A DNA stretch of 7,946 bases from an uncultured Flavobacteriales bacterium (GCA_937890245.1 CALACF010000526.1:1-7946), one strand, 5' to 3'. Shown: positions 1-7,192, counted from the stretch's first letter. Program-made: numbers and translations. The notes: generated by a model from the sequence alone, not told the origin.

Positions 1-2
1 CA

Positions 3-1258
3 CAATTCTGGTCTTCTAACCAGTACTCGAATGAGAGCCGCTATCAGTTTCGTGACGACGTCACAAATGGCAGCTGGCGCGATTTCTACGCTGGCGTCTT
101 GCAGGATTTGCAACAGATCATCGATCTGAACACGGATTCTCCTGATGACTTTCAGGTTACGGCGACAATGCCAATCAGATCGCAGTTGCGACCGTGTTGC
201 AGGCTTGGACGTACCAACTGTTGACTGACGCCTTCGGACCTATTCCGATGGCGGACGCCCTCACTGGAACGGATAACCTTTCGCCTGGTTACGATAGCCA
301 GCAAGCTGTTTATGGCAAGTTGGTGTCGATGCTTCAAGGCGCAACCGCACAGATGAACGGCGGTGCAGGTCCGAATGGGGACCAGGTTTACGGTGGTGAC
401 ATGGCGGCATGGGAGACCTTTGCCAACAGCCTTTTACTTCGTGTAGCGATGCGGATGTCAGATGTTGATGCTGCTGGTGCCAAGTCGGCCGGTGAAGCAG
501 CGATTGCAGGTGGTGTCATCGGAACGAACGCTGAAAATGCAGTCTTCCCGTACATCGATGCCGCACCGAACAACAACCCGGTGAACGAGGCAAACAAGAC
601 GCGTAATGATTTCGCCGCATCGAATACGATGATCGGGTTCCTTACTGCCTTGAACGATCCACGTATGTCGATCTATTACAATGCTTCTGCTGCTGACGGT
701 CTTTATGTCGGCGAGGTTTACGGTTTGGATGAAACAAATGCGGCTCTGACACCTGACGCAGTTGTTTCTCAGCCGGGCGCTTCTGTTCTTGCTGGCGACT
801 TCCCCGGCATCTTCATGGATGCGGCGCAGGTCAGTTTCTTGCTCGCTGAAGCCGCTGAACGGGGTTGGGCTGGTGCTGGTGATGCTGAGGCCAATTACAA
901 CGCCGGCGTGACTTCAAGCTTTGAGTTCTGGGGCGCCGACGGCGCCGCTGATTACCTCTTGCAAGCAGACGTTGCCTACGGCTCGGCCGCAGGCACCTTC
1001 AGCGAGCGCATCGGTCGCCAGAAATGGACTGCGCTCTATATGCAGGGCCAGGAGGCTTGGGCTGAATACCGCCGGATGGACTTCGGAGTGTTGCTGCCTT
1101 GTGCCGATGGTTCTTTGGACGGAGACGGAGGTGTTCCGAGCCGTATGAAGTACCCGCTTGATGAGCAAACGCTCAACGGCGCGAGCTACGCTGCAGGCCT
1201 GGTCACCCTCGGAGGTGCAGACGCTTTGGAGACGAAGCTCTGGTGGGACGTCAACTAA
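3..1258 (+). CDS. SusD/RagB-family nutrient-binding outer membrane lipoprotein, 5'-partial and frame-disrupted
   Basis: This is the C-terminal part of a SusD-like protein (SusD-like_2 type), a surface lipoprotein that normally partners a SusC TonB-dependent transporter to capture oligomers such as glycans or peptides. The N-terminus with signal peptide and lipobox, and any susC, would lie left of the window. Family signatures seen: WRDFYAGVLQDLQQIIDLN (about 99-162 region, frame 3), then NQIAVATVLQAWTYQLLTDAFGPIP (about 173-250), GQEAWAEYRRMDF (about 1047-1085) and the typical ending LNGASYAAGL...LWWDVN before TAA at 1256-1258. The first signature is in frame 3 and the rest in frame 2, so one base is missing (or two are extra) near 143-163. 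The longest intact reading starts after the TGA at 146-148; a GTG at 194 would be a formal start but lies inside the conserved domain and is not a real start. Family assignment is firm; substrate is unknown. A terminator follows 41 bp after the stop. Confidence 0.88.
143..163 (+). other. Frame disruption inside the SusD-like gene
   Basis: Upstream of here the SusD-like protein reads in frame 3 (ending ...NTDSPDDF), and that frame runs into TGA at 222-224. Downstream it reads in frame 2 (YGDNANQIAVATV...), and that frame has TGA stops at 143-145 and 146-148. One added T in the TTT run at 150-152 would give a continuous DDFSGYGDNANQ, which fits the family. It may be a sequencing or assembly error, or a genuine inactivating deletion; the sequence alone cannot separate these. 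Confidence 0.8.
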
Positions 1259-1299
1259 GAGGAGAACACCGCGGCTTGCCGCTCTACGATTCACATCAA

Positions 1300-1331
1300 G
1301 GAAAGCCCTGCCGGAAACGGTGGGGCTTTTT
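1300..1331 (+). terminator. Intrinsic terminator after the SusD-like gene
   Basis: A perfect hairpin pairs 1301-1313 with 1318-1330: GAAAGCCC with GGGGCTTTT, two G-U pairs in the middle, then CCG/CGG closed by a GAAA tetraloop at 1314-1317. A five-T run ends it on the + strand, 41 bp after the SusD-like stop. The cyclase gene converges from the other side and stops at 1353. In that direction the stem is followed by only three Ts, so bidirectional use is possible but weaker. The same 32 bases recur inverted at 2140-2171. Confidence 0.9.
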
Positions 1332-1352
1332 CATGCCCGATGTTTTCCTTAC

Positions 1353-2111
1353 TTAAGCCCAGCGCGCGGGAAACAATAATGGCCTCGAAGGCGCAGCATC
1401 GTTGACCCACGGTGCCACCTGTAAATTCATGACATAGATGCCGTCACAGGCAGAAGGCGGCACGGCAATGAGTTCGGTGATCGTGGCTTCAATACGGGGG
1501 GCGTCGGGCATCCCAAAAAACGCGTGGTGCGCCACGAGGGCGCCGCCGTCAACCTCAGGGTCAACTGAAGGCAAGTCCACCAGCAGATGCATGACGCCAT
1601 GCTTCACGAGGGCGTCAACAAGCGCCTTTTCGAAATAGGGTGGATGCGTGTTCGACCAGTCGCGTAAAAGTCCCTCGCGCGCCCCTGAATGCGTGCGGAC
1701 GACAACGGCGGTCGGGAACGGATCGTCCCGCTTCATGACAGCGGCAAGCGCCGCCAAAAATCGCTCCAAGGTGAGTACGTTTTTGTCGGGGACGAGCGTC
1801 ACCAAAACTGCAAACAAGTGCGGCGCTGGATAACCATCGCTCAGTGGCCGCTTCGACCCGTGAATGTGGCCAAGCGTTTCAGTGTGCGTGCAGTGCGCAT
1901 GGGGATTGAAGTGCTGGTCGAAGAAATTCACAGAACCTCCAGCCTCTACGCTCCCAATCCAGTCCCCGCTGCGCACGGGCTCTTGCGTCGCCGCGTCCTT
2001 GTACCACGCACGCGGGAAGCCGCCAATGGGGTCCACAGGCAAGCTCAAATCTACGGCGTCTTCTAGATTGGCGACAAGTGTACGCCCCTGCTCTGTCCAC
2101 GTGATTTCCAT
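1353..2111 (-). CDS. Cyclase family protein (kynurenine formamidase-like metal hydrolase)
   Basis: A 252-residue protein of the cyclase superfamily (PF04199 type), cytosolic, with no signal peptide. Members are metal-dependent amide or ester hydrolases such as kynurenine formamidase. Seen here: opening DLSLPVD (21-27), the metal-site region FNPHAHCTHTETLGHI (68-83), then LLVDLPSVDPEVDGG (177-190) with HH at 195-196, and the end segment ELIAVP...GIYVMNLQVAPW (213-235). These match the family order and size. The metal motif differs from the textbook HxGTHxD: it reads H71-A-H73-C-T-H76-T-E78, with Cys for Gly and Glu for Asp; related flavobacterial proteins, from memory, have HGHGTHTE. The ATG at 2109-2111 is the first start after the upstream terminator; no clear ribosome binding site is seen, which is common in Bacteroidota. 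The gene stands alone between two copies of one terminator. Substrate is not assigned; no kynurenine pathway gene is adjacent. Confidence 0.88.
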   Translation of the reverse strand: MEITWTEQGRTLVANLEDAVDLSLPVDPIGGFPRAWYKDAATQEPVRSGDWIGSVEAGGSVNFFDQHFNPHAHCTHTETLGHIHGSKRPLSDGYPAPHLFAVLVTLVPDKNVLTLERFLAALAAVMKRDDPFPTAVVVRTHSGAREGLLRDWSNTHPPYFEKALVDALVKHGVMHLLVDLPSVDPEVDGGALVAHHAFFGMPDAPRIEATITELIAVPPSACDGIYVMNLQVAPWVNDAAPSRPLLFPARWA

Positions 2112-2137
2112 GGGTTGAAACTACGGCGGAGTGCCGC

Positions 2138-2171
2138 AAAAAAAGCCCCACCGTTTCCGGCAGGGCTTTCC
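2138..2171 (-). terminator. Intrinsic terminator after the outer-membrane beta-barrel gene
   Basis: Read on the - strand, bases 2171 to 2140 are identical to 1300-1331: the same stem with GAAA tetraloop, here ending in a seven-T run (A run at 2138-2144 on +). It begins 36 bp after the TAA of the beta-barrel gene and ends 26 bp before the ATG of the downstream cyclase gene, so it should separate the two transcription units. Confidence 0.9.
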
Positions 2172-2207
2172 AAGTTTGTTTGGGTGCGAGCCGCGGCCCG
2201 TCTTTGA

Positions 2208-3056
2208 TTATTCGAAGAGGTATCCGAGGCGCAATTGCGCTCCGAACTGCGTTCCTACGTTGAACGTGCCTTGGTAGCCGTCAAAGGCACCTGCAATGTT
2301 GAGCGGGTTGGTACCGAGGGTCTGCAGATCAACCGTTCCAGCAACATTGCCTTGGGCGTCAGCATCAGCTGGCAATCCGTAGCGGAGGTTGAAGGCGACG
2401 AGATCCGTCGAGCTGATCGTCATGTCCTTGACAGACGAGCTGTAAAAGCCAAGGCCGGCTTCTGCACCGATGTACAAGGCGTCAGACAAGTAGAAATCAA
2501 AACCAGACAAAAGGTTCAAACCGAGTGTGCTTGTTGACTGAGACAAGGTCTGCGTCCAAACAATGTACTTCTCGAGCTGACCGATGTTGTCGAGGTCGTT
2601 TGATCCCCAGTACTCTTGATCGTAGCTGCGGTTCATAATTCCGTAAGACACTTCCACACCGATGTATGGTGAGAGGCGGTCGGTTCCGTCGAAGTGCTTT
2701 TCGATACCGGGAGCCAAGCCAAAGGCGAAGGTCGTGTAGGTGTCGTGCAGCTCAGGGCTGACAGGATCCTCCGAGCTCAAAGCACCCTCGATTGCAGGAA
2801 CGATGAAACCGAAACCGGCGTCACGCCACCCTACGTTGGTGACTGCGTTGTTGCTGAAGGTCAATGAAAGACGGAAAGCCATGTCCTCGTCGAGGAACTT
2901 CCGGTACTTGAGAGTAGATGCATCAACAGGTCCGTCGTCCGTAGCCAAAGGCGTGAAGGCGAATTCAATGTTGTGCTCGGAGCCAAGCTGCTTTTGAGCT
3001 TGTGCTGCGTTTGCGACAAATGCCACGAGGGCTAATGCGGTCAAAATATGCTTCAT
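2208..3056 (-). CDS. Outer membrane beta-barrel protein
   Basis: A 282-residue secreted protein. The chosen start is the ATG at 3054-3056, because it places a clean signal peptide at the N-terminus: MKH, then a hydrophobic stretch LTALALVAFVA, then AQA before Q21, a good signal peptidase I site. An in-frame ATG 42 bases upstream would put 14 uncharged or polar residues in front and is less likely. The mature part has alternating hydrophobic/polar strands with many Gly and aromatic residues (for example LSPYIGVEVSYG, ALYIGAEAGLGFYSS, FGAQLRLGYLFE at the C-terminus), typical of small outer-membrane barrels. It should be assembled by the Bam machinery. I cannot assign a specific family or ligand. 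It is transcribed alone, diverging from the GIN-domain gene, and ends at the terminator at 2138-2171. Confidence 0.82.
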   Translation of the reverse strand: MKHILTALALVAFVANAAQAQKQLGSEHNIEFAFTPLATDDGPVDASTLKYRKFLDEDMAFRLSLTFSNNAVTNVGWRDAGFGFIVPAIEGALSSEDPVSPELHDTYTTFAFGLAPGIEKHFDGTDRLSPYIGVEVSYGIMNRSYDQEYWGSNDLDNIGQLEKYIVWTQTLSQSTSTLGLNLLSGFDFYLSDALYIGAEAGLGFYSSSVKDMTISSTDLVAFNLRYGLPADADAQGNVAGTVDLQTLGTNPLNIAGAFDGYQGTFNVGTQFGAQLRLGYLFE

Positions 3057-3188
3057 TTGAGTTGCGTATTGGTGGTTTCCGGGCGCAAGAAATGGCATAA
3101 ATCCGTTCGCGCGCGAGATTTGAACAAATTTTCCACATTTCCTTTTGTTGAGTGTAACTTTTTCGCCTCGAAACCCTCTTAGTAAGGC
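3057..3188. promoter_or_regulatory. Divergent intergenic region carrying two promoters
   Basis: These 132 bases separate the divergent beta-barrel (-) and GIN-domain (+) genes, so both promoters must lie here. For the + gene, TAACTTTT at 3155-3162 fits seven of eight positions of the Bacteroidota -7 element TAnnTTTG and would put the start of transcription about 20 bases before the ATG; no well-spaced -33 TTG was found. For the - gene I see no convincing match. A short inverted repeat, AACAAA at 3123-3128 and TTTGTT at 3144-3149, could be an operator, but it is too short to be sure. Confidence 0.4.
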
Positions 3189-3950
3189 ATGCCCATATTT
3201 CCACTTTCTGGCCTTACCAGCCTTGCGATGTTTGCCTTCCTTTTGGTGGCACCGAAATCATGCACCTTTGAATGCGTTGAGGGCAGCAAGGTCACTCAGG
3301 TGCGCGTATTTAAGACCGAAGATTTTCACAGCGTCAAGCTGTCCGGGTCGTTTGACATTGTCGTTACCCAGGCCGAAACCCACAAAGTCTGGGCGCGCGG
3401 CGATGACAACATCCTGGAGCACTTGAACTTCACTAACGAGTCTGGATTTCTCAAGGTCTCACTCAAGCCGGGCTGCTTTCTCATGTACGACTTGGTCGTC
3501 TTTGTAGAGACGCCAACTTTGAGCCGGGCCATGGTCTCAGGATCGGGCGACATTGCCATTGGAGGCTTCCATGGACAGCGCTACCCGAATCAGGCGTTCG
3601 ACGAAATTTCTGCGCGCATCGAGGGCTCTGGCGACATCGTTTTCAAGGACATGGCAGGTGTGGACGTATACGAGGTCATCGTAAACGGAAGCGGCGATGT
3701 AGATTTTGTTTCCCCTCAAGCCCAATCCAAACTGCTCTCAGTACAAATCAACGGAAGCGGAGATGTAGATGCACAGTCGCTCGGGAGTGCGCGGGTGAAG
3801 ATTGGCATCAACGGAAGTGGCGACGTGCAGGCCCATGCGCTGGATCAACTGGAAATCGAAATCAACGGGAGCGGAGACGTGCGGTACGCTGGCGATCCGG
3901 CGAACGTGTTGACGGACGTGAACGGTTCGGGCAGTATTTTGAAGCTCTGA
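3189..3950 (+). CDS. GIN domain-containing (DUF2807) exported protein with GSGD beta-helix repeats
   Basis: A 253-residue protein of the head-GIN/DUF2807 family (PF10988), thought to form a right-handed beta-helix outside the cytoplasm; some members are labelled putative autotransporter adhesins. The function is not established. The N-terminus (1-25) is hydrophobic but has no Lys or Arg before residue 23; it ends in PKSC at 22-25, a poor lipobox, so either an ordinary signal peptide or an atypical lipoprotein is possible. Domain entry is the typical DFHSVKLSGSFDIVV (45-59). Then the helix-turn motif GSGD[IV] recurs at residues 118, 146, 167, 189, 209 and 227, with a degenerate GSGS at 246, spaced about 18-29 residues, most often about 20. 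The ATG at 3189 is the earliest possible start, since TAA lies just upstream at 3183-3185. Its stop is 3 bp from the convergent glmS stop. Confidence 0.88.
   Translation: MPIFPLSGLTSLAMFAFLLVAPKSCTFECVEGSKVTQVRVFKTEDFHSVKLSGSFDIVVTQAETHKVWARGDDNILEHLNFTNESGFLKVSLKPGCFLMYDLVVFVETPTLSRAMVSGSGDIAIGGFHGQRYPNQAFDEISARIEGSGDIVFKDMAGVDVYEVIVNGSGDVDFVSPQAQSKLLSVQINGSGDVDAQSLGSARVKIGINGSGDVQAHALDQLEIEINGSGDVRYAGDPANVLTDVNGSGSILKL
3537..3938 (+). repeat. Degenerate in-gene repeats encoding NGSGDV turns
   Basis: Within the GIN-domain gene, 18-base units of the form AACGGAAGCGGAGATGTA occur at 3684, 3750, 3810 and 3864, with weaker copies starting near 3537, 3621 and 3921. The copies differ mostly at third codon positions and stay in frame, with spacers of 36-48 bases between the four best ones. 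They encode the beta-helix turns. This is protein-level periodicity, not a simple tandem repeat. Confidence 0.8.
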
Positions 3951-3953
3951 GGC

Positions 3954-5822
3954 TTACTCGACCGTGACGCTCTTGGCGAGGTTGCGTGGCTGGTCGACGT
4001 TGCGCTCGAGCATCACGGCGATGTGATAGCTGAGTAGTTGGAAAGGCACAGTACTCAAGAGCGGCACAAGTGCATCGGCGGTTTTTGGGACCTCGATTAC
4101 ATGGTTGGCTAGGGCTGCAGCTTGGGTGTCGCCCCGCGTTACGACGGCAATGATGCGGCCGCCCCTTGCCTTGACCTCCTGCATATTGCTGACGACTTTC
4201 TCGTAATGCGCGTCCTGCGTAGCGACAAAGAAAATCGGCATATCCTCGTCAATCAAGGCAATGGGCCCGTGTTTAATCTCGGCCGCGGGGTAACCCTCGG
4301 CGTGGATGTAACTGATCTCCTTTAGCTTGAGTGCGCCTTCGAGGGCGACTGGAAAATTGTAGCCGCGCCCGAGAAAAAGCGCATTGGGCGCTTGGCAATA
4401 GGCCTTGGCGATCTCCCGAACTTTTTCTTCTTGGGAGAGCAGCACTTCAATCTTGTCCGGAATTGCCTGCAGCTCTACCATCATGCGTGCCAACATGGCG
4501 GAGTCCACTTCCCCACGAAGCCACCCCACCCGCAATGCGAGCAATGCTAGAACAGTCACTTGCGCTGTGAACGCCTTCGTCGAGGCCACGCCAATTTCTG
4601 GGCCTGCATGCGTGTAAGCTCCCGAATCAGCCTCGCGTGAAATGCTTGAGCCCACGACGTTGCACACGCCGAAAATGTGCGCCCCACGCTCCTTGGCCAT
4701 GCGAATCGCGGCCAGTGTGTCGGCCGTCTCGCCGGATTGGGATATCGCAATCACGATGTCGCCCTTGTTTATGACGGGGTTGCGATACCGAAACTCGGAA
4801 GCGTACTCCACTTCAACTGGAATGCGCGCAAAATCCTCAAAGAGATACTCCGCCACAAGCCCTGCATGCCAACTCGTACCGCAGCCAACAATAATGACGC
4901 GTTGGGCTTGCGTCCACATTTCGGTGTGGTCATCGATGCCGGCCATCGTGATTTTACCGTGGTCCAGACGAACGCGCCCGCGCAAGCAATCGGCTATCGA
5001 CCGGGGCTGTTCGTGAATTTCCTTGAGCATGAAATGCTCATATCCACCTTTCTCAATGGCTTCGATTTCAACCTCGAGCGCCTCGATCACAGGCGTCACC
5101 GTGTTGTTGTTGATCGTCAGAATCTTCAGGCCATCCTCGAGCGAGATGCGCGCGACCTCCTCGTCTTCGAGGTAGACGACGTTCTTCGTGTACTCGACAA
5201 TAGGTGTTGCATCGGAAGCAATAAAATACTCGCCATCGCCAATGCCCAGCACCAAGGGGCTGGACTTGCGCGCAACCACAACCTCACCAGGCGACGTTGC
5301 GTCAACCACTGCAATGGCGTACGCTCCATCGACTTCGCTCAGCGCAAGTCGGACGGCCTTGAATAAATCACAATCACCTCCTGCAAGAATCTCTTCAATC
5401 AAATGCACGAGCACCTCGGTATCCGTGTCGCTTTCAAATGTGTGACCACGCTGAATCAAGCTCTCCTTGATGGCGTGGTAGTTCTCAATGATGCCGTTGT
5501 GGATCAGCGCTAAGCGCCCGTTTCCACTGCGATGAGGGTGCGCATTCAGGTCATTCGGTGCGCCGTGCGTGGCCCAGCGCGTGTGCCCAATGCCCACCTT
5601 GCCCTCGGGCTTTGCGCCGCCGATGTGGTCAATCAGGTCTTGGACTTTGCCCTTTCTCTTGAAGAGCTGGAGCGCATTAGCGCGGGCTTCAGTTGAGCTG
5701 GTAGGCCCGCCAACAATCGCAATGCCAGAAGAGTCGTATCCGCGGTATTCCAATCGTTGCAAGCCCTTGATCAGGACCGGCATGACCGGCCGTTCTCCCA
5801 GATATCCGACAATTCCACACAT
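3954..5822 (-). CDS. glmS: Glutamine--fructose-6-phosphate aminotransferase (isomerizing)
   Basis: GlmS converts fructose-6-phosphate and glutamine to glucosamine-6-phosphate and glutamate, the first step to UDP-GlcNAc for peptidoglycan and lipopolysaccharide. The 622-residue length is close to the E. coli enzyme (609). All key parts are visible: nucleophile Cys2 directly after Met1, YRGYDSSGIA (26-35), TRWATHG (81-87) and HNGIIEN (108-114) in the glutaminase domain; two SIS sugar-isomerase domains with GCGTSWHA (313-320), SQSGETADT (361-369), ASTKAFTAQ (413-421), LKEISYIHAEGYPA (500-513) and EIKHGP (515-520); and the C-terminal loop ending NLAKSVTVE with the catalytic Lys617. It appears intact. 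The ATG lies only 9 bp after the stop of the DUF4270 gene, so it is translated from the shared transcript. There is no room for a glmS ribozyme immediately upstream. Its 3' end converges with the GIN-domain gene. Confidence 0.98.
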   Translation of the reverse strand: MCGIVGYLGERPVMPVLIKGLQRLEYRGYDSSGIAIVGGPTSSTEARANALQLFKRKGKVQDLIDHIGGAKPEGKVGIGHTRWATHGAPNDLNAHPHRSGNGRLALIHNGIIENYHAIKESLIQRGHTFESDTDTEVLVHLIEEILAGGDCDLFKAVRLALSEVDGAYAIAVVDATSPGEVVVARKSSPLVLGIGDGEYFIASDATPIVEYTKNVVYLEDEEVARISLEDGLKILTINNNTVTPVIEALEVEIEAIEKGGYEHFMLKEIHEQPRSIADCLRGRVRLDHGKITMAGIDDHTEMWTQAQRVIIVGCGTSWHAGLVAEYLFEDFARIPVEVEYASEFRYRNPVINKGDIVIAISQSGETADTLAAIRMAKERGAHIFGVCNVVGSSISREADSGAYTHAGPEIGVASTKAFTAQVTVLALLALRVGWLRGEVDSAMLARMMVELQAIPDKIEVLLSQEEKVREIAKAYCQAPNALFLGRGYNFPVALEGALKLKEISYIHAEGYPAAEIKHGPIALIDEDMPIFFVATQDAHYEKVVSNMQEVKARGGRIIAVVTRGDTQAAALANHVIEVPKTADALVPLLSTVPFQLLSYHIAVMLERNVDQPRNLAKSVTVE

Positions 5823-5831
5823 GCGCCAAAG

Positions 5832-7181
5832 TTAGTCGGAGTAGGTAATGGTCAGCACAGCAGGAATTCCCGCGTTTGTTCCGCCGAAAACGACTTGTTC
5901 GAGCGCGACGGATGAGAGCTCGGAGTAAAGCAAAATCTCGTTCTGTTCGACGACACCGGTCAAGCGCTGCTGCACCGTTCGCGGCAAGTTCACAACATAG
6001 CCACCGCGCTCACTGTCATAGATTCCGCCGTAGTTCGATGCCAATCCAAACAGGTCTGGAGCAAGAGAAAACCCACCCTCAGGATCCTTCAATATGGCCG
6101 TTAACTTGGCTGGACGCGGCAGCTTGGATTGGACGCTTTCATCGACAGGCAAAAAGAGTTCAGCGCGGTTTATCACGCGGCCGGGAATGCTATCCCAACC
6201 GTCAATGCCCGGGATGGTCATAGCGATGAACGAACCCGCAGCACCATAAAGGCAGAGTTGCTGATCGCCAGGAATTTCGAGGCTGTCGTTTAGTGCGGCG
6301 TAATCGCCGGACCACTGATGTCGAAATTGGTTGACGCGTGCACAATTGGCATTGATGGGGAAATCATAAGAGGAGGTGTCCGCATCGTTGTGGTAGAATA
6401 TGCGCAGGCCAGAGGCGCCAGAAATGCCGTCCAATCCCACGATGCCGCCGCCGCCGGAAATAGAGCGGACGGTGAGCCCGGGGAGATGTTCGAGCCAGGC
6501 GTCGTTGCTAGCAAAAACCGCAGTGTCGGCATCGACAATTCCCTGCGCAAAGTCCAAGTTTATTGGGATTCGGATCTGTGGAGATAGGGTGTCGTCGCCG
6601 AGGTAGATGTCCTCGCTTGGGTGCATAATGATGTACGGACCGGCTGCGGCGATGTCGATTTGATCCGTTGTGAAGCGGTTAGTTGTGTAGTATGAGGAGT
6701 CGATGGCAAGTGAGTCGACGAGTACCTCGACTGTTAGTTGCTGCGGATAATTGATGCCGTACGCCGAGTTGGTCACGTGGCGTAGAATCAAGGCGGCGCT
6801 ATCGGCGACGGCGTTCTCACCAAAGCTGAAGCCCGTTTCGGAGAGCCGGAGCTCGGTCGAGAACCAAGCCGAGGTGAAGCCTGAAATAGGGTCGAAGTTG
6901 CTTCCGAGCAAACTCAACCCGCGTTCGTCCGAGCGGATAGAGTCGGCAACAACGGTTTTGAGCGTGATCAGGATCGTGTCCTGGCTAATTGAAAGCAGCT
7001 CGCTTTGAGGCTGCAATCCGAGTCCGAGATTGTGCTCGGGGCGTGTGCAACTTGATAACAACGCTGAAAAAACGATGAAAGCGATGATAATCGGGGCAAA
7101 AACGGGGGCCGATTTGGGCGTAGACCGCCCGGCCGTCGAAGGGGTTTCTCGCAGCGCGTGCGAAAAATCAAAATGAGCCAT
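5832..7181 (-). CDS. DUF4270 domain-containing lipoprotein
   Basis: A 449-residue exported protein of the DUF4270 family (PF14092), found in Bacteroidota and of unknown function. A hydrophobic segment (about 27-43, VFAPIIIAFIVFSALLS) ends in the lipobox LSSC with Cys45, so it is probably anchored as a lipoprotein. The signal region is unusual in being preceded by about 26 polar residues with several Arg and Lys; no alternative ATG lies between Met1 and the lipobox. After Cys45 comes the family-type start NLGLGLQPQSELLSISQDTI, then a long beta-rich region with motifs such as LLGSNFDPISGFTSAWF and a C-terminal segment EQVVFGGTNAGIPAVLTITYSD. It starts 11 bp after the glycogen-synthase-like gene and ends 9 bp before glmS, an arrangement recognised in Bacteroidota genomes and suggesting a job tied to envelope or surface biogenesis. 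That role is an inference from the neighbours only. Confidence 0.88.
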   Translation of the reverse strand: MAHFDFSHALRETPSTAGRSTPKSAPVFAPIIIAFIVFSALLSSCTRPEHNLGLGLQPQSELLSISQDTILITLKTVVADSIRSDERGLSLLGSNFDPISGFTSAWFSTELRLSETGFSFGENAVADSAALILRHVTNSAYGINYPQQLTVEVLVDSLAIDSSYYTTNRFTTDQIDIAAAGPYIIMHPSEDIYLGDDTLSPQIRIPINLDFAQGIVDADTAVFASNDAWLEHLPGLTVRSISGGGGIVGLDGISGASGLRIFYHNDADTSSYDFPINANCARVNQFRHQWSGDYAALNDSLEIPGDQQLCLYGAAGSFIAMTIPGIDGWDSIPGRVINRAELFLPVDESVQSKLPRPAKLTAILKDPEGGFSLAPDLFGLASNYGGIYDSERGGYVVNLPRTVQQRLTGVVEQNEILLYSELSSVALEQVVFGGTNAGIPAVLTITYSD

Positions 7182-7192
7182 GAACTATGGAA

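Noticed and set aside
140..165. Programmed ribosomal frameshift in the SusD-like gene
   Set aside because: No slippery heptamer or downstream pseudoknot is evident, and the site falls inside a conserved domain of a family not known to use frameshifting.
1689..2066. Open frame of 125 codons on + opposite the cyclase gene
   Set aside because: It is antisense to a well-supported family protein and its translation shows no domain or signal.
1300..2171. The inverted 32-base repeats as the ends of an invertible or mobile cassette carrying the cyclase gene
   Set aside because: Each copy is a proper terminator placed just after a gene and followed by a T run in the right direction. There is no recombinase, transposase or target-site duplication in view.
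3684..3938. CRISPR-like array from the repeated AACGGAAGCGG units
   Set aside because: The units are in frame, diverge at third positions, have spacers that are coding and of varied length, and encode the GIN-domain turns.
4677..5366. Long open frame of 229 codons on + opposite glmS
   Set aside because: It lies wholly antisense to a clear glmS coding sequence, has no recognisable protein signature, and such shadows are common opposite strongly biased coding frames.
5823..5831. glmS ribozyme upstream of glmS
   Set aside because: Only 9 bases separate glmS from the DUF4270 gene, and the ribozyme is known mainly from Gram-positive bacteria.
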